Source: Synchiropus splendidus
Lineage: Eukaryota > Chordata > Actinopteri > Syngnathiformes > Callionymidae
Direction of reading: 5' to 3'
Assembly (NCBI RefSeq): GCF_027744825.2
Contig: NC_071345.1
Location: forward strand, 18,198,001 to 18,262,000
DNA: 64,000 nucleotides
In this document: piece after piece, positions 53,165-64,000 of the stretch
Layout of the letters: each line of letters starts with the position of its first letter
Numbering within the stretch: position 1 is the first letter of the stretch
Program-made: the position numbers and the translations under genes
Notes under the pieces: model-generated
Databases searched by the model: none
Told to the model about the DNA's origin: nothing
The model's input: only the letters and a program-made list of their open reading frames with translations

Positions 53165-53195
53165 CAAGTTATATATATATGTGATATATAACTTG
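53165..53195. repeat. Perfect inverted repeat, 12-bp AT-rich stem
   Basis: CAAGTTATATAT (53165-53176) pairs exactly with ATATATAACTTG (53184-53195) around a 7-base loop. It probably arose from a TA-rich microsatellite, though the CAAGTT/AACTTG ends are not simple repeat. Confidence 0.85.
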
Positions 53196-56100
53196 TTTTA
53201 CTGAAGTCCTCATTCTCTCAGGGATATTCTTGAATATATATATGGGTGTCATTCCAAGTCCTGAACACAAATTGTAAAATAAATGTACATTTTAAGTTGC
53301 ATTGCTTTTGTTTCCCCCAGTATTTTTGCTGGCACAACAGTGGCGCCTGGCAAAAAAAAAATCCTTTCACATTTCATTTTACGCAAACCGCAGAGAAAGA
53401 AACACTTTGTCAAATAGTAGGGTTAGGTAATAGGGTTAAAAAAAATGCCACCATTTCATGTCTGTGATTGGCTAAGCTGCTAGGTTGAGGGGTAGTTTTG
53501 TGCCCTAAAAGCATGTCATGAATCTGTTTCCTCCAAATACAATGATTTATATTTTATTGTTGTGCACTCCGAACTCTCTCTTACTACAAACAGTCCCCCT
53601 ATTGACTAGCCGCCACTGCTGGACAAAAACTTACAATGGAATACAGTTTGTTCTAATGGAATTGTGTTGGATAGGCAGTTAAAACAGATGGCTGACAAAC
53701 TCACTGTTCCAGGGTGAGATGAAGCTGAGCTTGAAATTAAGTCAACAGCATCGATAACTGACTACCTGTTGTCGGTGCAGGTATTATTATTAAGCTTGTC
53801 ACTGGACTGAAACAAAGCGGAAATATATTACACCATCGGTCACATTGGGATTTTTGCCATTGAAGCCAGCTGCTTTAGAGCGAGGACTCATCCGCCTCAC
53901 TTTCCCATGAAAGCAAAAAGGCTTCTGCTGCTATAATTGGGTCTTGACGGGTGTTAACCAACAGAGACACAGCGAAAAAGTAAATACGCAAATAAAGATT
54001 TAGTGTTTGGGATTGGGGAAGGGGTGAAGGAAAAGGGCTCCATTTATCACTCCTCCAATATGATTACCCCGTGACAATACCCCCTAAAGCTGAAATGGAG
54101 CGTCTTCTGCCTCAAAGTGAATAACTGGCAGGAGTGGGATTTGCAACCCGGATTTTCACTCTCCCAATTCTCATCGACTAATCACTCGACTGCACTGGGG
54201 AGTTATCCTCTTAACCGGCTACTTAACTTTGTGCTCTTTATCACCACATCATTAAAGTTTTTGATAAGCTGTTCAAGAAGATTAAACACTTCCTTAATAT
54301 TGTCTGATTTTCCTCTTCTTGTCCTCCTGAGACCAAAGACATTTCAACTTGATTTTTATTTTAATAAATATGTATGTAAAATCAACCCATGCGTCACTTT
54401 GGGTGTGATGGAATGAGATAAAAGAGTCGCGTGCGCAGACTTCCCGAGAGAGATTGTGTGTTAAGTTCATTAGAGGAAATCCTGTTGCCACTGATAAAAA
54501 GACGTATTAATTTAAATCTCTGCATCAAAGCCAATATCTGCACATACATCACTAATGCTCCAAACATAAGTTCATTAGGTCTGTTGTGGTGGCGCATAAA
54601 TATTGTTCAGTATAATCTCCTTTTACAATACAGAACAATGAAGTTTAAGAGTTCTGTATTTATCATTTAATACTTTCATCTTCTGCCTGTATGTAAATAT
54701 TTCGAGTTTTCTTTAACACATAAGCTACAGTGGCCTTCCTGCTTTTTTTGTAATGATGCTAACCGTTCATTATCAACTTCTCTCAGTAAAAAAGGCTGCT
54801 CTATTAGAGGGGCTCTCATACAGCTCTACAGTGCTGCAGGGATGGGACATCTCTTCTGAAGATCAGAGCCATTTATATTTGAAAATAACACCATGGTGAC
54901 AGTGAAGATGTTGTAGAGAACATATCTTAGTATGTCAAAACACTGACCAAATCAGAGTTTGAGGCTGGGAAGCAGGAAAGTCAATGAAATGCGCTCGCAA
55001 AACGTAAAAACATGATATGTGCGAGTGTGTGTACTGGGGTGTGAGACTGGACACACAAATCTTTCAGTTTAATACAGCAGGTGTTTTGAAGTGCATTTGT
55101 ATTATCGACACATGGACGGGCGGCTCTTCAGAGTCCAGCAGTCCCACCTTGAATCAGCAGAGGGCCAATCTCCCTGCGTGCTACCTCGGCTCTGTCCGCT
55201 GCTTCATTGCTTCCTGAAATACGTTACTTATGGAAAACAGTGAATATCTCAATGCGCAGGATGCTTGCAGACTATGTTTTGGCTCACGTTTCAGTGGTCT
55301 CGGCTTTCTTTATGGCTGCCTGCGAAGATAGTAGTGCTGGACTGTGGATGCTGGCCAGCGTGCGTCTACGGAGGAGTATCTCTGAGTAAAAGCTGCTGAT
55401 TGGTTCAAGTGGCTGTGGCTGTGATTTCTGTATTTTCAATCCAGCTGCTGGTCTTGTGTCCCTGCAGTTGAGTCGTTCAGGGAGAACTATTCCCGTGAGA
55501 CTTCCTGCACTGTAATGTTTAATACATGCTCAGGAGACTGGAACAAGGAGAGGGGAGGTTCAGGCTGCTTCCCAGTGGGGCGCTCCTGGTGATCTACACC
55601 CTAACAAGGTGCACAGGACTTCCAAGATCATGCACAGTAGTGCTTCCACTTTCCAGGGTACGAAGTCTCGTAGCTCCTATTGCTTGGATGTCGAATGATT
55701 GGAAATTGCAGCGTCTATTTGCCACAACAGTGGTGATGTCATCCAGCCTGTGATGTTTTGTTTGGGTGGAACTTATTCGTAATGTCAACAAAGTTGTGTG
55801 AATCCAGGCAATGGTTCTTGCAAATATTAAACACATCAATATTAAACCTCTACGACAGTGTTGACACAGCAGTGACAAGTGTATAAAACTTTGGATTCTC
55901 TCCTTTTAAGTCTTGCGGCAAAACATTAGTTGACGCTTTGTGTTTTGCGTATTTATTGAAATGTACTGAAGTAAAACCCCAAACGTTTCCTAACCATGGA
56001 CTTGCTTGGCTAGACACTTGAAGAGCCATTATCTTGGGGAATCTGAACTCCAGTTGCTGCACAGGACGTGCAAAATAATGTTGAGCCTGGACGAGTACTG

Positions 56101-58777
56101 GACCTCAGTGTGGTGCCTTTAAACACAATTACATATAAATAGTACATGCATAGCAGATCCTGAATTTAAAAATCTTCTAAAAATAAGTTCATATAGGATG
56201 CTCTAAACCATGTCATTTGTCATAGCTGCTGCACAAATAATAAGTACAAGCTTTAGGACAGTTAAAAAAATATATATTCCATGAAAATATTCCAATATCG
56301 TCACTGATCAATGACTGAAAGTAGCTTTAATTTATATTAGGCTTAGAGCTAAAGAAAATATTTGCGGAATAGTTATAGTTTTCCGACATCATTTATTCAC
56401 AGAGAGAGTTTCATGAACGGCATAATAGTTTCCAACTGCAATTACATCAGAATTTAATGAGTACATGTATTTGTTATTTGGAGTGCAGGTGCGGCTGAAA
56501 CACTGAAGTGAAAGTGGAGTATCTTCACTCCCCAGGCCCAGCAGAGCAGCCATGTTTGTTTTACCTTCTGCTCCCAGGAAGAGCCTCAGTAGCCAGCCAT
56601 CACTAACAGTCCCCACTCCACCGTTGCGCCAACTCATTATCGAGAAATCCACCTGGAACTCCCACAATGCACCCGTGCACACTGCGACAGTCTCTTTGAA
56701 GTGTCTAAGTTCTAGAAAGAGGCAGCCGAGTATTTATGTGTAACAGTAACGAGAGCAGAGAGCGAGGATGACTGACAGAGAGAAATCTGGCCAGCAGAAC
56801 TTTTTTATTTTGGAAGAGCAAGTTGATACGCAAACAGAAGCCACCATATGAGAGCAGAGAAGAAGTCTCTCCCTTCAATTCACTTTCTCATTTTAATCTT
56901 ATTGTGAACTCTGCAACCCCTTGTGACCACAATATTAAACTTTTAATTTATATCTGCTGGGCAATTTAATTAAACACAGGCCTGCTCCTCCAGCGGGGGT
57001 CTCTGAGGACCGGCACGTGACCGGACACCAGATAGTTCAGTGATCCCGGCTGATCGGACAAATAGAGCGTGAAAATATTCCAATTACTGCACTCCATTCA
57101 AATAACTTTTTTTTAAATGAATTATTGGTTTTTGATGATAGAAACTCTATCTTTATCTTAAGTTTTCCAATATTGGTGTCCAACCGAAATCATAGTCAGC
57201 TGCAGACTTAAAACAAGAAATCAACAATTGACTGACAATAATTCATTACATTTTCATGTTGTGGTTATTAAAATATTATTTTTTCATGTGAAGAGCATGT
57301 TATGTTGAATACAGCAACGATGATAAACAGTAGTTTATTTGATTTAATGCACACCAAGATATTTTTTGCATTTGTTATTTTGCGATTAGATGATGCTTGA
57401 AAACAAAAAAAGCATGTATTTTGTCAAAAATGTAAATCTACTTACATAATAAAATAGCCTCAAACGACCCAACAAACTAGTTAGACCACATTCTTCATCA
57501 CATTTATACCAATATGCTTATTGAATATGGTTTACCTGGCAAAGTTTATTTGAAACAACCCTGTGTCTTTGTGCTGTAACCGCCCGTTTTTATTGTCCAC
57601 GTGGTTTTTTTACCGTTACATATATGGGAAGCAGAAAACACAGTAGAACTTTATGTCCCTACGTATTAACACGGCAAATATGAAGTGCAAGGGTTATTAT
57701 CTGTCATCTGGGAACATGGCGAAATAGTGTGACTGAATAATAACCAAACAAAAAAAAACCTTTATCAGTGTATTAAAACAGAATCGTACCCTAAAGGAAT
57801 CTGCGGCACAGCTCGGAGCAGCCGACTAATTATGTTTAATTAAAAGACAACAGAGATCAACAGAATCGTTTTCATGAGGAAATTATTAATGATTCCACTG
57901 TAACAATAATTGATTGCACTGAGCCACGATAGCTTGGCCAGGATAAGGGTGGTGGAAAGCTTCAGAGAGATGCAGAGTGGAAGGCTCATGACACAAGAAT
58001 CCAAATCTAGACCGAAAACTTCACTGTCCCACATGAGTTTAGTGACCGCTATGCTCACCACATTCCCCAGGATGAAAAGATGTCAGTGCTGTTAAAACCT
58101 GAAAGAGACGATTGACCCTGATGACAACTAAGATTGTTGTAACGCTGATCTGTGGTGCGAAATGCACATTTTTTTGTGTGAGAAAAGGCGGGCGTCCTTG
58201 TCTGAATGCCACAGAGGCTGTCGGGCTAATGAGTGTGTGCTGTCCTCCGAGCAGGAGGTTTGGGTTGTGCCATTCACTCTGCATATTTAAATGCCTTGTA
58301 GAGCTTAAGTAGGCCCACTTTTCCATGTCAGGGCAGCGTTCAATCCTGCTGCGACCATTAATTATGATACCATTGTGCTCCGGTGTGGCTAATAAGAGTG
58401 ATGTATTGCACCCTCGTGGCATTATAATCATCCGAGTGAAGTACCTGAACTACACCGCGCTGGCTTCAAGCACCACATTTAAGGAGAAAAAAAGAAAAAG
58501 GGACCAGAGAGGAAGACACTTTCTGTCAGGCTCTGAGAGTGTGCCACATGTTTACGTCTCAAAAGGTCAGTTGCAGGTCATTCTGAGGGATTCATCACAC
58601 ATACACAAACACATTCACTAGGACTACATTAGATAGCTTTTGTTCAATTTTAATGCCTTTACATCTTGATCTTATAATAAATTATTTATTTGATTTGGTC
58701 TAAATTTGTATGAGGTTTATTTACAACTAAACCTGTTGGTTTTATTTATCGGTTGGTTATGTTTCTATTGAATATTT

Positions 58778-59016
58778 GGTCACACTTTTGACTAGAGAAC
58801 ATATGTCACCATTAATAAATGACTTACACGTGTGTGTAGTAGCAGCATATTAACCAGTGACAAATGATTATAAAGTGCTTCTTGGCATCATGTTAAGCCA
58901 CTGTTGACTACATTGTACCTAGGATTGGTCACCAAAAGTTCACTCTAAATAGTATTTACTTAGTGATTATTCACCATTCATAGTTAATTTCAGTTCCCCA
59001 AACTAAAGTGTTATCC
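58778..59016. mobile_element. Probable MITE with terminal inverted repeats
   Basis: The left end GGTCACACTTTTGAC and the reverse complement of the right end, GGATAACACTTTAGTTT, share a GG(T/A)xxACACTTT core, matching the GGTAACACTTTA-type termini common in fish MITEs. Both sides carry AATAT (58771-58775 and 59017-59021), a possible target duplication, though one or two bases lie between the left copy and the element. It is about 240 bases, non-coding, AT-rich and clearly diverged. The superfamily is not determined. Confidence 0.5.
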
Positions 59017-62000
59017 AATATGTAATTAAAAATGACCAAACCAGGCAGATGCCCACTTGCTTTTCTTTCTTGTTTGTTTTATTTACAATATAAAAGTATT
59101 ATGGCAGAAAATACAGTCATGAGGAAGACTTCAAATACAGTGTCTCCATAGTCGACCCTTGTCCACTGCCTTCTGATGGGGTTATTCCAGTAATATTTCT
59201 GGGCTTTGTGTTATCTCAAGACATACACACTCCTGATTCCTGGATCAATAATCGTCCCGCTACTCTCATCTTAAGCACCATTATACTACACACTGATCCA
59301 TCTGCATTACATCCTCGGATGTCTCTGAACACCGAACTGGTTAAGTGGATTTTGAGGAGCCGCTGCTTAATATTTGGAGCATGTCTCGCTGGTATTGAGT
59401 GTGTTCAATGCAGAATGGGTGAAAAAAAAAAAAAAGATCACATTCTATATTACATTAATCACTGCCAGCTAATGTGATTATATGTACTTTATATTTCTCT
59501 GCTTAACGGCATAATCAATGGCCATTTTTATATTCATTGAAAACTCTGCAGATATGAAATTAAGCTTCTGAAATGTCCTTTTTTATCTGCTTCAGGATCT
59601 TGAGTCAGTAATTAAAGAGTCCATGCTGTGTGCGGATATGTGTGTGTGTGTGTGCTTTCTGAAAGCTCTTAGCCTGCTTTTAGGCCTGGGTATGATCCAG
59701 CCCACCGCCCCCATCTCTGCTGTGGTAAGTAGGTGTGAAAAGCATTGTCGGTGTGCTTCAGGATAAAGCCCTGGTCGTGTATGCCATTGGTCAGAGTCGT
59801 CGGCCCATACACACATCAAATAGTGAGTGTGTGTGGGATAGTAAGAGACAAAAGCCAAGAGCTGAAGAGAGGGGCCTTTCTGCACATCCACATAGCCTTT
59901 TTTTGGAGGGGTGAACCTTTTTTTTTTTTTATCAGAGTTGAGGGGGGTCTCTGTGTGCTGGAGAGAAAGAGCAAAAGAGATGGATTGAGAGAGATAGAAG
60001 AATCACTGAGGTGGAGGGTGTTTAGATCGTCAGTCAACATGATGAGGGAGAAGTCTCTCTGAGGGTTCCAGCTAGTGGACTGAAGTAGTGAAACTCAGAG
60101 AAGACAGAGAGAGAAAAAAGGGGTAGTGATCGCTCTCACAACACAGTGGTAATGTTTCCATCCCGGCTCCTTAGAGCTGAGTTGACCCAGGATCCATTTT
60201 TCTTTTGATAATGTTCACCACCCATATCAATTCTGAGCTGGAACAAAACATAATCAGATTTCCGGGGTTAAACAATTGCTCGACACATTACGAAATTGTT
60301 TTGTGAGGTCGGCGCTGTGTTCATGCCGGAGAGCTCTGCGATAACCTTTATACATACCATCGCAGCTAATCCATTTTATTGATTGTACATCCACCCGAGG
60401 AGGGAAAAAGGAGCACATAGCAGCACTGAATGTGTATCAGTGCAAGATCGGTGTTTTCCTTTGCTCATTGCGGTGCACAGAGGATCACACCTCTCACATT
60501 GCTGCGTTATCTGAGCGTCGCGGTATCAGACCATCTGCTGGAGGAATCCTAACTATTCTGAAAAGGCCAAGTGGAAGGACATCGGGACAGATTAGGAATC
60601 CAGACAGAACAGCCGGTTAACTAAGCACTCCAAACTTTGATCATAAAACTTTTTTTGTGAAAGTTTCAACTGTTAGATAATTGTGAAAAGAACATTTTTC
60701 GATTGCATGGTGTGCAAGCACCATGGCCTACGTTGTTTGTAGGAACTTCAGTGCACTCAGAAGTCCTAGGAACTCCTCATCGATATCTGCCTCTTGACAC
60801 ATCATCATTGATGTTCCAGGCAACATCAGCCATATACTTGGTCCTATCTAAGTCTCCTTAATTCCTTATCCCACATAATGGGCTTTGAAACTACTTCATC
60901 CAACCGCCACAGGGACGCACCTGACTTTCCATCCAAAGTGTTTGCAATTCTCCTGACTATTTGGAGACATTATGGTTTTCTTGGACGTCTGCTGCACCCG
61001 CACTGTTCCTGATGACTTAATCGATGGTCATGATCATGCTTGTAGCAGTACCAACCTTCTGCGATTGTCTCAATTGAGCAACTGAGACTGTGCTGGAGCT
61101 TGAAATGGCATGCACGCAGGTCTGCTACTAGCATGCCATTTCTTCTCCCACCACACCCCTCCATTGCAGCCTGGACTCTTCCTTTTGAACAGCAATTTCT
61201 GCCCATTCCACCAGTCCAGCATTTGCCACCTCCTAGTGCTTTAGAGGTAACTACCATTTATTATTGTTCAGGGAAGGCACCATACTAACCTGGAAATGCC
61301 TTATCAGAGACCCCCTGACTTGACTTGGCTAAGGGCTGTATGCTTCTATCATTTGTGTGATAGGTAAAGCAAGTCCATGTTCCCAAGTCCCAATCCTTTA
61401 CCCTTGCAATTTTGACATTTCTGCCCCTGAGGGATTTGTTCTGAAGATGTCTTGGAACCTGTGGCCCATGGATTGGATCTTGTTCTTCTCTCACGCCTGT
61501 ATTCAAAGTAGCTCCACACAGATGTATGAGCAGCTCCTCCACTTAATTGAGATGGTCCATCTCTAACGTGTGTGTATTTTGACACTGACTCTAGAAGCAT
61601 ATCAGCCAAAGTCCCACTTGGGCCTGCTGACCTCTGCTTGTCGGCCTTGGGTGACAGAGATTGGTGTTTGTGTCTGTGTGTTTGTGTTTGAAGGGGAGTG
61701 GACGGAGCAGTGAGCGTGCGGACAGACGTGCTGTAGGTACAGTAGTGTAGAGGACTAGACATCAGTGTCGTCCAGGTCAGACAGGGCCATCCATTCTGCA
61801 AGCCCTCGGGAGGAGAGAGGGAGGAAAACGGAGGGAGATTGGAAGACGGAGCTCTGCCTGTGTGTGTGAGGGGAGAGATGGGGGTGCTCTGATGCACTGT
61901 TTCTCTTAACTCTGTCAAAGCCACTCCATTGTGCTCCCCTGTGCAGCGAGTGGAAACCAATCTGTCATCGCTCCACTAGCCAGCGCACTAGAAGAGCGCT

Positions 62001-64000
62001 CGACTGCAGGAAACACAAGTCTATTCAACGTGAAATGGAACTGGAATGTGAGCTCTTGGATAGCGGCAAAAAAAATGTGATGTAAGATTTTTTGAACCTG
62101 CACTCTCCCACCGAGTGTGAAATAGAAACCACCGGTACAGTATTCAGGTGAGAGAGGTTTCACTGCGCTATCTGCCACTTTTTCTTGGCAGAGAGGAGAT
62201 TGACATGTTGGGCTGCTGTAACTCCATGTGATGTTTGCATAAGCATGACATTTCCCGACTCACTCCTCCTTGCTTGACATTAGTGGCGCCACATCATCTA
62301 CACGACAGAATCTCACCTTTTTCATCTATCATGCAGTATAAAAATGACTTTTAACGCTTAAAACACCATTTTACTGGCAGGTTTGTTCATTTTCTTTCAA
62401 TGAAATGATCCTGCTGGCTATAAGGGATGTTATTGTTCCTCTATGACTTGAGTTATCATGAGGGATTTTACTCAGTAGCCTATAAGACGGTCAAAAGATT
62501 CAGTTGTTGTTTGATAGAAAGTATGGGTCTACGCTGAAACAAAGTTTTGAGTGGAAGTTTGGGGTTCATGTCCTTCACCCGGTTGAAGTCATCTGCCCAA
62601 AAAACAGGATTCTGATTCTATAATCTGTCTAAACCTGCATACGTCTGCATGCTGTTCCAATGTGCTTCCCCCAACTCTCCATGCAGGAATCCCCTCTTGT
62701 GCCGTTTTCACTGTAATCTCCACACTGCTCACTGTCATGGGGTGACTCGCCCGCTGCTCCTGCCACTATTCCTCAGCCCCTCTCCTTCTCACGACCAGCA
62801 CCTCCACTCCTTTAATCCCTTTGACCCAAACCCGGTGCATTTCTCTGTATCAACAGCTCCTAGAGATTACATCCTGCTCACCACCGCATTGCTTTAGTCA
62901 CTGTACCTGCTGCTGAGGTCTTAGTCAGGGGCTGCTGGGTGTGGAGCCACTGTGGTCAGTTAGTTCTGTGAGTGGAGCAGCTGTCAAATAAACACATTCA
63001 AAATAATGCATCTGAAAAGGCAGTTTGAAGAGAAACATGTCATGTCACTTTCATGTAAACCAAAGAGGAGACGCCATCCTCAACACCCCCTGAACACCAG
63101 CACTGAACAAGCAACTGGAAATCTCTAACCACCGAAAAGATTTGGGACCAGTCTGGTTTACACCAAGAACTTTGTCTCACTCGCCTCCATCTTTCCTCCC
63201 TGCCCCGTTTTCCTGTGGGCCGTGTTAAATCCAGCCCCCGACCCCGACTCTCGTCAACTGAAACCCTATCAGCATGTTGCCCTCTCGTATCGCAGCGCAG
63301 GCCTTGATATACACAGGCTGTAAATGGTGATCAGTGAGTGTTTTGATTAAAATTGTACCACAGATTTACTCCCTGCTCTTCTCGCCGACTGTCTAACACC
63401 ACACAGCCACATCACCTGCATCTGGCCTATTTTCATGCCTCAGCAGTCTGATTTAAAGATCCTTGCAAAGAAAGAAGGTTGCAAGCGAAGACAAAAAGCA
63501 TAGACAAATCACACCCGAGCACTTTCAAGGTTTCCACAAAACCGATTCAGCTGTCGTGAAGAGGCGAGAACAGTGAGGAATACACACACACTCCATCCTG
63601 TCAGAGCGCTCTGGGCTTATCTTGAGTGACTGTCAAAGCTGGGAATATCATGGAATGGACAGAAATATATAAAATTAATAAGCCGCTGGATGTTGTCTGG
63701 AGTTATGATGCTTCATAAATCCCGGTTTGATCACAGCAGACAAGGCTTTGTGTTTCACAAAGCTAGCTAATGTTGTATTCCGTTTCAGAGAAGGGAATTC
63801 CAGCTAGCAAAAGAAGATGTACTATCTGCCTCTTTTTCTTTCCACGAGTGGCAAATATTAAAAAAGATGGCCAGAGGGGAGTTAACAGCCATTGCCACTT
63901 TTAATAGAAGGGCACAGGCGTAGCAAGGTGAAACCGAGGCCAAAGGCAACAGAAAGCGACTGTGGGGAAGGGAGAGAAACTGAAGAAGAAATGGCTGCTA

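Larger units (their letters stand above)
52749..64000 (+). other. zfpm2: zfpm2 intron 5 (5' part)
   Basis: Phase 1 intron starting GTAAGC and running off the window, at least 11,252 bases. The next expected exon, with the PR-domain end and its LWCTT motif, was looked for and not found. Contents: a 12-bp-stem hairpin (53165-53195), a MITE-like element (58778-59016), a stretch of unusual character (60690-61560) and short simple repeats such as GT near 59640. The longest open frame (203 codons, minus strand, 61349-61960) shows no family similarity. Confidence 0.88.

Noticed and set aside
58146..58165. CTGTGGTGC word considered as exon 6 (LWC of the PR domain)
   Set aside because: The reading frame around it does not continue with the conserved TTTKAISEGEEL-type sequence and has no usable acceptor, so exon 6 is not in the window.
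61349..61960. Longest open frame, 203 codons, minus strand
   Set aside because: With stop codons at 3/64, roughly one open frame of 175-200 codons is expected in 64 kb over six frames. It is Ser/Thr/Pro-rich low complexity with no recognisable domain.
1..64000. Bacterial features: operons, CRISPR arrays, ribosome binding sites
   Set aside because: The window is clearly vertebrate: spliced exons of zfpm2, fish retroposons, dinucleotide microsatellites and long non-coding introns. No regularly spaced repeat array was seen.

Overview
The window is vertebrate nuclear DNA, most likely from a teleost fish with a compact genome. It holds one recognisable gene, read on the + strand throughout: the GATA-cofactor gene zfpm2 (Friend of GATA 2, FOG2). 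Four internal coding exons are supported by protein similarity to the FOG2 family, GT/AG splice sites and compatible intron phases: 7113-7271, 15398-15499, 33730-33854 and 52637-52748. They correspond to exons 2-5 of the 8-exon vertebrate gene, total 498 coding bases and join in one open frame. The first exon (the N-terminal NuRD-binding FOG repression motif) lies before the window. The exons for the rest of the PR domain and for all zinc fingers lie after it.

Layout: 1-7112 is the end of intron 1. Exon 2 encodes the acidic N-terminal stretch. Intron 2 is 8.1 kb. Exon 3 encodes a poorly conserved acidic linker. Intron 3 is 18.2 kb. Exon 4 opens the PR (SET-related) domain. Intron 4 is 18.8 kb. 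Exon 5 continues the PR domain. Intron 5 runs off the end, at least 11.2 kb. I found no second protein-coding gene, tRNA, rRNA or CRISPR array. The remaining open frames look like chance: the longest are 203 and 175 codons, and one or two of that size are expected in 64 kb of random sequence.

The introns are poor in transposons. Visible remnants are a decayed non-LTR retrotransposon 3' end at 17721-18060 (minus strand), a probable inverted-repeat MITE at 58778-59016, and three pieces resembling common fish interspersed repeats (15931-16055, 35929-35999, 46712-46820). There are also AT, GT, GA and CT microsatellites. Several intronic stretches of unique sequence, rich in homeodomain-type TAATTA and in GATA, octamer or FOX-like words, look like candidate conserved enhancers. 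That is inference from composition only and needs cross-species alignment.

The teleost call rests on the fish-type repeats and the short introns; the mammalian gene is far longer. I cannot tell zfpm2a from zfpm2b, nor name the species.
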